A stretch of 41,667 nt of DNA from UBA8752 sp964223495 (lineage in GTDB: Bacteria > Bacteroidota > Bacteroidia > Flavobacteriales_D > Sanyastnellaceae), in assembly GCA_964223495.1 (NCBI GenBank), contig CAXQGL010000043.1, forward strand, positions 1 to 41,667. Direction: 5' to 3'. Made by a program: the position numbers and the translations under genes. The notes below the pieces were generated by a model. It was not told where the DNA came from, searched no databases, and saw only the letters and a program-made list of their open reading frames with translations. Positions 1 through 8,058 of the stretch are shown here, piece by piece; positions within the stretch are counted from its first letter, which is position 1; every line of letters starts with the position of its first letter.

Positions 1-75
1 CTGTTGGCTTGGGCCGAGGAGGTCGGGCTGGACCTGTGTGTCCAGGCGCTCGATGCCCTGCGTGAGCGGTATTGA
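1..75 (+). CDS. C-terminal end of a gene entering from the left
   Basis: Frame 1 is open from the first base to a TGA at 73-75 and encodes 24 residues (LLAWAEEVGLDL followed by CVQALDALRERY). The composition (alternating Leu/Ala and Glu/Arg) looks like an amphipathic C-terminal helix of a real cytoplasmic protein. A GC-rich hairpin follows 39 bases later, as expected after a gene end. The fragment is too short for a family to be named. It could also be a chance open frame. Confidence 0.45.
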   Translation: MLAWAEEVGLDLCVQALDALRERY

Positions 76-114
76 GAGGAACGGTATCGCTGCAGTCCTT
101 TACTGCGTACGAGG

Positions 115-138
115 GCCGCGGAAGGCCGCGGCTTCTTC
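115..138 (+). terminator. Candidate hairpin terminator after the left-edge gene
   Basis: Positions 115-132 form a perfect 7-bp stem (GCCGCGG, loop AAGG, CCGCGGC) followed on the plus strand by TTCTTC. The stem is strong but the T run is poor. It lies between two genes that converge (ends at 75 and 146), so it could serve either direction. Confidence 0.4.
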
Positions 139-145
139 ACCTGAT

Positions 146-829
146 TCAACAACCCTCACCGTAGCCACCCAGCATCTCGAGAACGTCGGAAACCGTAACA
201 GCACCATCTCCATCGAGGTCGCTGTTGCATCCGAATTGACATCCGAAATCACCCAGCATGATCAGCATATCAGCCACAGTGACCAGGAAATCGCCGGTCA
301 GATCCAAGGCGCAGAGGATTTCCTCGAGGCTGATGATGCCGTCGCAGTTGTTGTCCAGACCACTGAATGTGCCAGGGGCACCGGGAAATACACTGGCGTC
401 CTGGTCGTCACAGTCACAGATGACATCCTGACCATCCCCATCGGCATCCACGATTCCGGCACAATCTTCGAATTGTTCCTGGCAGTTGGCCAGGATGCAG
501 GCCTCGCAATCCGCTGCGCTGCCGAATCCGCAGACGAAAAAACAATTGTCCGAGGCGCAGGTGCTCTGTTCTGCAAAACACCCCACACAACCGGTGCTCA
601 TGGTCGGAATGGCGGCGGAGATGCACCCCGAGAAACAGGTGTTCAGATCACCAGCGAAAATGCAGTCAAAACCACAGGCGAAAATGGCATCGTTGACCAA
701 CGCTCCTTCTTCGCAGAGCAACTGGAAATCCAGGGAATCGCACTGTGACCGGCCATCATTGGGCTGAGTCAGTGCCAAAAATGAAAGGATGACCGCACTC
801 CAAGGCGGCAGCAAGCGGTTCAGGTTCAT
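146..829 (-). CDS. Small secreted Cys-rich protein with MopE-type motif and dockerin-like C-terminal tail
   Basis: A 227-residue protein that starts with a signal peptide (residues 1-29, ending near GRSQ). Next comes a ~95-residue stretch with 15 cysteines that I do not recognise. A MopE-like Ca/metal-binding motif follows (DADGDGQD, CDCDDQDASVFPGAP, GLDNNCDG). The last 55 residues (149-313) are the dockerin-like tail found on other proteins here: two EF-hand-like loops (DLTGDFLVTVAD and DLDGDGAVTVSD), each followed by a short Leu-rich helix, four cysteines, and Cys as the last residue. The gene lies 25 nt downstream of the nucleotidyltransferase on the same strand and could be cotranscribed, although a role in sugar salvage is not suggested. 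It is probably exported to the surface or medium; the function is unknown. Confidence 0.85.
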   Translation of the reverse strand: MNLNRLLPPWSAVILSFLALTQPNDGRSQCDSLDFQLLCEEGALVNDAIFACGFDCIFAGDLNTCFSGCISAAIPTMSTGCVGCFAEQSTCASDNCFFVCGFGSAADCEACILANCQEQFEDCAGIVDADGDGQDVICDCDDQDASVFPGAPGTFSGLDNNCDGIISLEEILCALDLTGDFLVTVADMLIMLGDFGCQFGCNSDLDGDGAVTVSDVLEMLGGYGEGC

Positions 830-854
830 GGTGATTGAACAGTTTGGTGTACGC

Positions 855-1700
855 TCAAGTTCGTAAAATCAGCGAATACCCGCCTCGGTCCACGATTTTC
901 CCAGCCTTGGCTATGTCTTGGGGGTGCGTCATGTCGAGGAAGGCACCACTCATCGGCAGTGCCTCCATGACCCCATCGTGACGGGTGAGCCATTGTGACA
1001 CCGCAACCGGGAGTTCCTTCTCCCGCCTTACTGGATGCTCCTCCACCTCGCACACGGCTTGCAGGAGGTCATCGAATGGCATCCGGAAGTAGTTCATGCT
1101 GACGCGTACATGGCCATCGGACCACAAGGCGGCCGTCATGGCGGCATCATCCGGCTTTTCACTTATGCCGGCCAACTGCCCCGCATCATTCACGTGGATG
1201 ACGGCAAAAGCCCGAATGCGCTCCTCGGGTAGCCCCAGGTGGTTGGGGTGAAAGGCGGGCAGAACCGAATCATGCATGAACAAGGATTGGAACATGCCCC
1301 TTGGCGGCAGGTTGTCCCCATTGGCCACTGTTACTGAAGTCCCTTGCCATTCGGATTGGGCCCTCAAGGCCAATTCCACGGCATGCGCCGTTCCGAGCGG
1401 TTTGCTTCTGCCTTGGGGCACGGACTGCTCGACGAACGTCAATTCCATTCCTGCAATGGGGCATTCACCGAAATGGGCCCGGGTAACCACATCATCGGGA
1501 GCAATGACCACACAAGCCTTTCCGCATCCTTCCTGTTGGAGCTGCCGCAAGAGGTGTTCCAGCAGCGGTCTACGGTCCCTGCCGATGCGGATCATGGCCT
1601 TGGGTCGGGAGCGCGCCTCGGTCAGCATCTCCGGATCGACTGCAGCGTCAGCCCGCATACGGCTGCCGTTGCCGGCGGCCATGACGATGGTGGGATTCAT
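855..1700 (-). CDS. Sugar-1-phosphate nucleotidyltransferase-like protein
   Basis: A 281-residue member of the NTP_transferase (GT-A-like) family. It shows the N-terminal nucleotide-binding loop MAAGNGSRM, a lysine in RPKAMI that fits the substrate/NTP-contact Lys, the substrate loop PLGTAHAV, and a metal-binding Asp in VANGDNLPP. The family joins a sugar-1-phosphate to an NTP and releases pyrophosphate; sugar and base specificity cannot be read here. The ATG at 1700 overlaps the kinase stop as ATGA, which favours this start, although an in-frame ATG at 1709 is also possible. Position after a symporter and a GHMP kinase suggests the last step of a salvage route from free sugar to NDP-sugar in the cytoplasm. 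Confidence 0.85.
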   Translation of the reverse strand: MNPTIVMAAGNGSRMRADAAVDPEMLTEARSRPKAMIRIGRDRRPLLEHLLRQLQQEGCGKACVVIAPDDVVTRAHFGECPIAGMELTFVEQSVPQGRSKPLGTAHAVELALRAQSEWQGTSVTVANGDNLPPRGMFQSLFMHDSVLPAFHPNHLGLPEERIRAFAVIHVNDAGQLAGISEKPDDAAMTAALWSDGHVRVSMNYFRMPFDDLLQAVCEVEEHPVRREKELPVAVSQWLTRHDGVMEALPMSGAFLDMTHPQDIAKAGKIVDRGGYSLILRT

Positions 1701-2713
1701 TGGCTGCATGTCACGCCACCCTCCAATTCTACTTGCCAAGCACCTGTTGCCCCGGCCGTTTCCATGGCTTCCATCACCTTTTGGACTTTGGATTCGTCGC
1801 ACAGGACAAAGCAGCAGCCACCCCCTCCGGAACCATTGATCTTCCCACCCCAAGCTCCGGCAGACATGGCGGCATCCAGCATGGACTCAATCCGGGGCGT
1901 TGACAGTCCGAGCACATCCCTCAATACGGCATGATGGTGTGACAGATCCTCACCGAATTCAGCACCACTTGACGTGCCCAGGGCCATTCGGCTTCCCCAT
2001 TTGGCCTCCAGGTTGCGGTTGATCCGCGTTCCGGAGAGCAGACTCAATTCGTCGGCTGACAATGCGGGCCTGTCCTCATCGATGTGATGCATCAATGGAA
2101 TGCGCGCATCCCTGCACCGTCTGAGGTGTCCCTGTGTGTCCTTGGGCTGACCTGAATCACCCAGGATGAAGACACCTTCGGGCAAGGTCAATTCCACGGG
2201 AGCGCCCAAACCGAATCTCCGCAGCCCTCCATGGCCGCAGGCAAACTGATCCATATTGCCTCCTGCGCCATTGAAATCGAGCACTTCATATTGATGACAG
2301 CGGGCCACGATGTCATCGGTGCTGTATCCTCCGTTGAGGACCTTGAGCCATCCTGCAATCCAAGCCGTCATGAGTGCTGTGGACGAACTGCAACCGGCCC
2401 TGACCGGGATGTCGCTTTCGATGTGGATGTGCCAGCCTCCATTTTCAGGGATGCCGAATTCCTTCAGCAGACTGCCGAGGGCGTGGCGCAAGGGGTCTGT
2501 TTGACGTTCTCCAATCAAATCGTGGAATCCGAACGCGTCCATGTTCCCGAGTATGGCACTGGTCAGGTTGATTTGCCCCTCTTCCACTGGGTTGAAATGC
2601 AGGTGGCAACGGCGGTTCATGGCCATGGCAATGACCGGCAAGCCCAAATAGTCCTGGTGCTCCCCGAACAAGCAGAGCCTTCCCGGTGCGGAACTGATGA
2701 AGGCCGCCCTCAT
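1697..2713 (-). CDS. GHMP-family sugar kinase (galactokinase-like)
   Basis: A 338-residue protein with all three GHMP kinase motifs. Near the N-terminus is a galactokinase-like signature, GRLCLFGEHQDYLG; then the ATP-binding loop PVRAGCSSSTAL; then the C-terminal glycine-rich motif KINGSGGGGCC. It is expected to phosphorylate a sugar at C1 using ATP. The GEHxDY motif points to a GalK-type anomeric kinase, but L-fucose, arabinose, glucuronate or heptose are also possible substrates. The ATG at 2713 overlaps the symporter TGA (ATGA) and its own stop overlaps the nucleotidyltransferase start the same way, so the three proteins should be made in coupled fashion. Upstream in-frame codons were rejected because they would extend into the symporter gene without homology. 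Confidence 0.88.
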   Translation of the reverse strand: MRAAFISSAPGRLCLFGEHQDYLGLPVIAMAMNRRCHLHFNPVEEGQINLTSAILGNMDAFGFHDLIGERQTDPLRHALGSLLKEFGIPENGGWHIHIESDIPVRAGCSSSTALMTAWIAGWLKVLNGGYSTDDIVARCHQYEVLDFNGAGGNMDQFACGHGGLRRFGLGAPVELTLPEGVFILGDSGQPKDTQGHLRRCRDARIPLMHHIDEDRPALSADELSLLSGTRINRNLEAKWGSRMALGTSSGAEFGEDLSHHHAVLRDVLGLSTPRIESMLDAAMSAGAWGGKINGSGGGGCCFVLCDESKVQKVMEAMETAGATGAWQVELEGGVTCSQ

Positions 2714-4485
2714 GGTTTGCGCTGCAACCGCAAGATGATGGAAACGGACAGACCCGTCATTGCCCCGAACAACATGCCCATCGAACCGTGACCATAGATG
2801 ACGGAACCGAAACCGAGCAACAGGCCATAGACTGCGACACAGCCGAGAAAGGCCTGCAGCAAGGCGCGGGGTACATTCCATGCCTCTTCCGGAGCGCCAA
2901 TGCTCTTGAACCGCCTCCAACCCGGACCGCCGGGACGGACACGGTTGACAAAGGCCTGCAGGACTTCATCCCGTTCGGCGGGCAACACAAAGGCACTGAT
3001 CAACCAGCCAAGCGTGGTGATGGATGCGCCCCAAACCAATTTCTGCCAAGCTTCCAATTCCGGTACGAGTGAAATGGGGTGCGCCGCCAAGGCGTCATGG
3101 ACCCATGTGAAATAGGCGGCGACCAGCAAGGACAGCACCATGGCTGCGATCTCGGTGGCCGCGGAAATCCGCCACCAGAACCAGCGCAGGATGAACAGCC
3201 CTCCGGTTCCTGCTCCCAGCAGGAGGAGCAGGTTGAATGCCTGTCCGGCCGAAGTCAGGGTAAGGCTCAGCAGCGCCCCGGTCAGCAAGGAGATGACGGT
3301 GGCCCAGCGGCCAGCGGCCACTTTCTGGGATTCGGTCGCGTCCGTGTGGATGAAACGACACCACAGGTCGTTGACGAGATAGCTGGCGCCCAGGTTGACC
3401 TGGGTACTCATGGTGGAGATGAAGGCGGCCAGAAGGGAAGCGGCCACCCAGCCGAGCAGGCCGGAAGGCAACAGGCTCAGCATGGCGGGATAGGCCACGT
3501 CATGTCCCACCTTGTCCGCTGCGAGGGCAGGAAAGGCCGAAGCGATGGATTGGAGATCCGGGAATACGATCAGCGAGGCCAATGCGACGATGATCCATGG
3601 CCATGGGCGGAGTGCATAATGTGCAGCATTGAACAGCAGGGTTGCACCGACGGCATCATCTTCGCTTCGGGCACTGAACATTCTCTGGGCGATGTAACCC
3701 CCTCCTCCAGGTTCGGCACCCGGATAATAACTCGCCCACCATTGTACGGCCAAGGGTACCAACAGGACTGGCACCCACACCGAGGGGTCATCGAAGTCGG
3801 GCCACATGGACAGTTTTCCTGCCACCTCAGGGTGGGACATGAGCCCTTCCATCCCTCCGACTTCGGGCATGGACAAAACCCATAGGCAGGCGGCCACGGC
3901 GCCCCCCATCGCGAGGATGAACTGGAACAGGTCTGTCCACAGGATGGCACGCAGTCCACCGTATGTGCTGAAGAACAAAGTGATGCTGCAAGTCACGGCG
4001 AGGGTGAGCCATCCGGGCCAGCCCAACAGGATGCTGCCGAGTTTGATGGCCGCGAGGCTGACGGTGGCCATCACCAGAACATTGAAGACGAGACCCAGAT
4101 AAACAGCGCGGAAGCCCCTGAGGAATGCGCCCGCCTTGCCGCCATAGCGGAGCTCATAGAAGGCGATGTCGGTCAGGACACCGGAACGCCGCCACAGCCT
4201 TGCGTAGACAAACACCGTCAGCATGCCAGTCAACAGGAAGGCCCACCAGGCCCAATTGCCGGATACGCCCTGCTGGCGCACCAGGTCGGTCACGAGATTA
4301 GGTGTATCCGCACTGAAGGTCGTGGCCACCATGGACGTGCCGAGCAGCCACCAAGGCATGGCGCGTCCTCCCAAGAAGTAATCATCGACATTGTCCTTTC
4401 CCTGTCGCCCGGTCCACCAACCGATGCCGAGAACAATGAGCAGCACCAGGGCGATGATGGCCCAATCCAACGAGGTCAATTGCAT
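2710..4485 (-). CDS. Sodium/solute symporter (SSS family)
   Basis: A 591-residue integral membrane protein of the SSS family (SGLT/PutP type), with about 13-14 hydrophobic segments along its length. Typical features are the N-terminal YFLGGRAMPWW motif followed by GTSMVATTFSADTP, and YGGLRAILWTDLFQ in the middle. The first segment starts at once (MQLTSLDWAIIALVLL). It should import a sugar or similar solute with Na+ across the inner membrane. The ATG at 4485 is preferred over a TTG at 4494. A TACATTGG element lies 5 nt upstream of the ATG, so the mRNA may be nearly leaderless. It is the first gene of the three-gene salvage operon. The substrate is inferred only from the downstream kinase. Confidence 0.9.
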   Translation of the reverse strand: MQLTSLDWAIIALVLLIVLGIGWWTGRQGKDNVDDYFLGGRAMPWWLLGTSMVATTFSADTPNLVTDLVRQQGVSGNWAWWAFLLTGMLTVFVYARLWRRSGVLTDIAFYELRYGGKAGAFLRGFRAVYLGLVFNVLVMATVSLAAIKLGSILLGWPGWLTLAVTCSITLFFSTYGGLRAILWTDLFQFILAMGGAVAACLWVLSMPEVGGMEGLMSHPEVAGKLSMWPDFDDPSVWVPVLLVPLAVQWWASYYPGAEPGGGGYIAQRMFSARSEDDAVGATLLFNAAHYALRPWPWIIVALASLIVFPDLQSIASAFPALAADKVGHDVAYPAMLSLLPSGLLGWVAASLLAAFISTMSTQVNLGASYLVNDLWCRFIHTDATESQKVAAGRWATVISLLTGALLSLTLTSAGQAFNLLLLLGAGTGGLFILRWFWWRISAATEIAAMVLSLLVAAYFTWVHDALAAHPISLVPELEAWQKLVWGASITTLGWLISAFVLPAERDEVLQAFVNRVRPGGPGWRRFKSIGAPEEAWNVPRALLQAFLGCVAVYGLLLGFGSVIYGHGSMGMLFGAMTGLSVSIILRLQRKP

Positions 4486-4490
4486 GGCCC

Positions 4491-4498
4491 CCAATGTA
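4491..4498 (-). promoter_or_regulatory. Candidate -7 promoter element of the symporter operon
   Basis: Minus-strand TACATTGG resembles the Bacteroidota -7 element TAnnTTTG with one mismatch. It ends 5 nt before the ATG at 4485, a spacing that recurs at other gene starts in this window. No clear -33 element was found. Confidence 0.35.
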
Positions 4499-4521
4499 GC
4501 ACCTCCCTCCTTGGGCAGCCG

Positions 4522-4554
4522 TTGGCCCCGCCCCTTCCGATTCCGTTATCTTTA
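4522..4554 (+). promoter_or_regulatory. Candidate promoter of the copper monooxygenase/redoxin operon
   Basis: TTG at 4522-4524 and TATCTTTA at 4547-4554 (7 of 8 match to TAnnTTTG) are separated by 22 nt, close to the Bacteroidota -33/-7 layout. The -7 element ends only 4 nt before the ATG at 4559. Transcription should therefore start at or beside the A of the start codon, giving a leaderless mRNA. Confidence 0.5.
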
Positions 4555-4558
4555 GGAA

Positions 4559-6004
4559 ATGCGGGTGTGCTTGGCCTTTTTACTTTTCTGGTTTGCGGGG
4601 ATGACGGTCCATGGGCAGGTTGTGACTTTCCATGCGGACGTGGCGCCCATCATTTATGGGGAATGTGCATCGTGCCATCGGGAAGGCGGCATCGGTCCCA
4701 TGCCGTTCACGACCTATGATGAAGTGGCGGCCTACGGTGAGTTCATCGAATATGTGACGTCCATCGGCTACATGCCCCCGTGGTCGCCAGATCCTGAATA
4801 CCGGCATTTCTTGGGTGAAATGGTGCTGACAGCGGATGAATTGGACGTTCTCAGCACATGGGTGGCAGAAGGCAAGCCGGAGGGGAATCCCGGGGACAAT
4901 CCGGGGTTGCCAGATTTCAATGACGGCAGTCAGATCGGAACACCCGATGTCGTGAGTGCGATGGATGAGGCATACGTGCATGGCGGCGACATGACGGATC
5001 AGTATCAGGTCTTTGTCCTGCCCACGGGATTCTCCGAAAGCACGGCAATCAAAGCCTTGGAGGTGATGCCTGGAAATGGGGCCGTGGCCCACCACGCCAT
5101 TCTCGGCTTGGATGTTTCCGGCACAGCGGCTGAGCTCGATGCCGCCGATCCGGAACCGGGTTATGAGAGTTTCGGAGGGTTCGGGTTCAATGCCGAGAGC
5201 TCATTCTTCGGAGCATGGGTTCCGGGGGCATTGCCCGTCATATATCCACCGGGCATCGGGCGCACGATTCCTGCAGATGCCGACTTGCTGTTGCAGATGC
5301 ACTACGGTCCCTCGCCGGTGGAACAGTCGGACCTCTCTGCGGTCAACATCTTCTATTCCGACGAACCGATTGAACGGGAAGTGTTCACGGCCATCATGGG
5401 CCCTCAGCACCTCGACGCTCCATTCATACTCCCTCCGAACCAGGTGTCCTCCTTTCACGGAACCATGGAGGTGAATCAGGATGTGAGCCTCATCAACATT
5501 GCGCCACATTGCCACCTGATCGGGGCGTCCTGGCTGGTGTATGCGACTTCTCCAGACGACCAGGACACCATTCCGCTCATTTCGATTCCGGAATGGGATT
5601 TCAATTGGCAGGGGTTCTTCACTTTCCCCCACTTGACCAAGGTTCCCGAAGGGTACACCCTTCACGGGGAGGCCACCTATGACAACACATCCAACAACCC
5701 CTTCAATCCGAATGATCCGCCAGAATGGGTTGTGTTTGGGGAGGGTACGGAGGATGAGATGTTCTTCATCTTCATCGACGTCGTGGCTTATCAGGAAGGA
5801 GATGAGTCGATCTCATTGGACCCCTCAATCCCACCCTGTCCTGCCGACGTGAGCGGCGATGGGCTGATCGGCGTCACGGACATCCTCTTGCTCTTGTCGG
5901 ATTTCGGATGCCTCATCCAATGTGAAAGTGACGTGGACGGTGACGGTGCCGTTACTGTGGGTGACGTACTCACCATCCTCAGCCTTTTTGGAGAATCATG
6001 CTGA
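4559..6004 (+). CDS. Secreted cytochrome c / copper type II monooxygenase-like protein with dockerin-like tail
   Basis: A 481-residue protein: signal peptide (1-20), a small cytochrome c-like domain with heme site C36-A-S-C-H40 and a possible axial Met72 in GYMPPW, then a two-domain fold resembling peptidylglycine monooxygenase (PHM). The candidate copper ligands all align with rat PHM: H178/H179 in HHAIL, H248 in MHYG, H317 and H319 in PHCHLIG, and Met401 in EDEMFF. The expected activity is Cu-dependent hydroxylation outside the cytoplasm; the heme could feed electrons. The last 55 residues (5837-6001) are the dockerin-like four-Cys tail ending in Cys. The stop overlaps the redoxin start by 7 nt. 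A paralog lies at 6529-8058 with a different C-terminal tail. The substrate is unknown. Confidence 0.87.
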   Translation: MRVCLAFLLFWFAGMTVHGQVVTFHADVAPIIYGECASCHREGGIGPMPFTTYDEVAAYGEFIEYVTSIGYMPPWSPDPEYRHFLGEMVLTADELDVLSTWVAEGKPEGNPGDNPGLPDFNDGSQIGTPDVVSAMDEAYVHGGDMTDQYQVFVLPTGFSESTAIKALEVMPGNGAVAHHAILGLDVSGTAAELDAADPEPGYESFGGFGFNAESSFFGAWVPGALPVIYPPGIGRTIPADADLLLQMHYGPSPVEQSDLSAVNIFYSDEPIEREVFTAIMGPQHLDAPFILPPNQVSSFHGTMEVNQDVSLINIAPHCHLIGASWLVYATSPDDQDTIPLISIPEWDFNWQGFFTFPHLTKVPEGYTLHGEATYDNTSNNPFNPNDPPEWVVFGEGTEDEMFFIFIDVVAYQEGDESISLDPSIPPCPADVSGDGLIGVTDILLLLSDFGCLIQCESDVDGDGAVTVGDVLTILSLFGESC

Positions 6005-6480
6005 CACGGCCCTTACAGTCCATGGCGGTCAGGGTCGTCCTCTTTCTTGCGCCATTGTGCCCCATTTGTCAGAACATGACCTACGACTTGCGGCTGCTGG
6101 AAGAGGAGTTTGCCGATGCCCCAATTGAATTCATCGGGGTATTCCCCAACCCATCGACCCAACAGGATCAGATTGTGGCTTTCGGCGAGGAATACGGCCT
6201 TTCGATGGTGTTGATTCCGGACACGATGAATTGGGCAAGGCATCTCGGGGCGCATTGGACTCCGGAGGCCTTCGTGCTGGATGCCAACGACTCCATTCTC
6301 TACCAAGGCAGGATCAACGACCGGTATTTCGCACCCGGTCGCAGGAAGAACAAGACCCGCAACAGGGATCTACGGAAAGCCCTGCATGAATGGATGGCAG
6401 GGGAAACCATCAGTGTGCCCCACACGGACGCGGTGGGTTGTCCCATCGAAGGGATGAAGATGCCCATGGGGAAAGAATGA
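5998..6480 (+). CDS. Redoxin (thioredoxin-fold, CPIC motif)
   Basis: A 160-residue thioredoxin/AhpC-like protein. The first beta strand (VVLFLAPLCPIC) leads into a C21-P-I-C24 redox motif, followed by a typical redoxin body (FIGVFPNPSTQ; HWTPEAFVLD; YQGRINDRY). Its end, HTDAVGCPI, resembles the linker that in related larger proteins leads straight into a CxxCH cytochrome and copper monooxygenase module. Here that module is on the separate neighbouring genes, so the protein looks like a split-off domain. No convincing signal peptide is visible, which is odd if it works with exported partners. It overlaps the upstream gene by 7 nt and sits between two cytochrome/copper paralogs, so a joint redox role is likely but inferred. 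Confidence 0.82.
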   Translation: MLTRPLQSMAVRVVLFLAPLCPICQNMTYDLRLLEEEFADAPIEFIGVFPNPSTQQDQIVAFGEEYGLSMVLIPDTMNWARHLGAHWTPEAFVLDANDSILYQGRINDRYFAPGRRKNKTRNRDLRKALHEWMAGETISVPHTDAVGCPIEGMKMPMGKE

Positions 6481-6514
6481 GTTGAACCCCCGATTCTCTC
6501 ATCCGTTTACCCCA

Positions 6515-6522
6515 TAATCTTG
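6515..6522 (+). promoter_or_regulatory. Candidate -7 element for the second copper monooxygenase
   Basis: TAATCTTG matches TAnnTTTG at all but one base and ends 6 nt before the ATG at 6529. It would give this gene its own start of transcription, with little or no leader, in the 48-nt gap after the redoxin gene. No -33 element is evident. Confidence 0.4.
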
Positions 6523-6528
6523 AACATC

Positions 6529-8058
6529 ATGTTGATTCGCTCCATTCTCTGCGCTGTTTCATTCTTCTTGGCTTGCATCGTTCAGGCCCAGGTCACCTAT
6601 CACCTGGACGTGGCTCCGATCATCCACAATGCCTGCACGGAATGCCACCGGGCCGGAGAGATCGGTCCCATGCCCTTCACTACTTACGATGAAGTGGCCG
6701 CCTACGGTGCGTTCATAGAGTATGTGACCTCCATCGGGTACATGCCGCCTTGGACACCGGATGCCGACTACAGTCATTTTGTGGGCGAGCGTGTCCTGAG
6801 TGCTGAGGAGATCGAAACCATCAGTGCATGGGTGGACGCCGGGATGCCGGAAGGCAATCCGGCCGACAATCCGGGCCTGCCGGAATTCCCTGAAGGCAGC
6901 CAAGTGGGCGAACCCGACCTGGTGTTCAGTATGCCGGAACCTTACAACCATGAGGCCACCATGGAGGACCAGTATCAGGTGTTCGTGCTGCCGACCGGGT
7001 TCACGGAGGATATGGCTGTCCGGTCATTGGAGGTGCGCCCGGGGAATGGGGCGATTGCCCACCACGCCATACTCGGTGTGGACATCGCGGGAATTGCAGC
7101 GGGACTGGATGCTGAAGACCCTGCGCCGGGATACGAGAGTTTCGGTGACTTCGGCTTTGAGGCGTACGAGAATTTCTTCGGCGGATGGGTCCCGGGCACC
7201 CAGACCGTGGTGTACCCGGAAGGCATCGGGCGGGTGATTCCGGCGGACAGCGACCTGCTCATACAGATGCACTACGGGCCCAGTGCGGTGGAAGAGAGCG
7301 ACCAGACTGAAATCAATGTATTCCTGACCGATGGGCCGATCGATCGGGAGGTGACAACCGGCATCATGGGCCCTTGGACACTCGGGGAGCCCTTCTTCAT
7401 ACCGGCCAACCAGGTCAAGACGTTTCACGGTACGTTCACAGTGCCGGTAGACTTGAGCCTCATCAGCATCGTACCGCATTGTCACCTCGTTGGCGTGGCC
7501 TGGGAGGTCTTCGCCACGGGTCCGAATGGTGTGGACACGATCCCCTTGATTTCCATCCCCGCTTGGGATTTCAATTGGCAGGGATTCTTCACCTTCCCGA
7601 CCCTGACGAAGATTCCAGCAGGCTACACCATCCATGGTATTGCCACCTACGACAATACGGTTGACAACCCATTCAATCCGAGTGACCCGCCACAATTGGT
7701 GATGTATGGGGACAATACGGAGGACGAGATGTTCTTCGTGTTCTATGACTATGTGCTCTACGAGGAAGGCGATGAGGATATTTCATTGGACACGCCGCTG
7801 CTGACCAGCGTCGAACCCATGGACCCATCGGCACCGGACGTCCGAATCCAGCCGAACCCCGCCTCGAATCAGGTCCAAGTGCTGGTCCATCCACAATTCG
7901 TGGGACAGCCATGGGAACTGTTGGACCTCGGAGGGCGCGTTCTGGACGCGGGTGAATTCCGCTCCGCCAATGTGCGCATCAGCTTGGAAGGTCTTCCAGA
8001 TGGGATGGTGCTGTTCCGGAGCCCCAAAGGGACGGAGAGGCTCGTCATCCAGCACTGA
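6529..8058 (+). CDS. Secreted cytochrome c / copper type II monooxygenase-like protein with T9SS sorting domain
   Basis: A 509-residue paralog of the 4559-6004 product, with the same order: signal peptide (ends near VQAQ), heme motif CTECH, GYMPPW, then PHM-like motifs HHAIL, MHYG, PHCHLVG and EDEMFF. The ATG at 6529 is chosen over an upstream TTG because the signal peptide begins there. The two proteins align up to the sequence around ISLD. After that point this one carries a T9SS type A sorting domain (about 7834-8055: VRIQPNPASN, then LLDLGGRVLDAG) instead of the dockerin-like tail. It should cross the outer membrane by T9SS. The gene end overlaps the convergent NlpC/P60 gene by 14 nt. The substrate is unknown. 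Confidence 0.88.
   Translation: MLIRSILCAVSFFLACIVQAQVTYHLDVAPIIHNACTECHRAGEIGPMPFTTYDEVAAYGAFIEYVTSIGYMPPWTPDADYSHFVGERVLSAEEIETISAWVDAGMPEGNPADNPGLPEFPEGSQVGEPDLVFSMPEPYNHEATMEDQYQVFVLPTGFTEDMAVRSLEVRPGNGAIAHHAILGVDIAGIAAGLDAEDPAPGYESFGDFGFEAYENFFGGWVPGTQTVVYPEGIGRVIPADSDLLIQMHYGPSAVEESDQTEINVFLTDGPIDREVTTGIMGPWTLGEPFFIPANQVKTFHGTFTVPVDLSLISIVPHCHLVGVAWEVFATGPNGVDTIPLISIPAWDFNWQGFFTFPTLTKIPAGYTIHGIATYDNTVDNPFNPSDPPQLVMYGDNTEDEMFFVFYDYVLYEEGDEDISLDTPLLTSVEPMDPSAPDVRIQPNPASNQVQVLVHPQFVGQPWELLDLGGRVLDAGEFRSANVRISLEGLPDGMVLFRSPKGTERLVIQH

Noticed and set aside
3079..3885. A 268-residue antisense open frame inside the symporter gene
   Set aside because: The symporter is unmistakable. The antisense frame is Gln/Gly-rich and shows no protein-like domain pattern.
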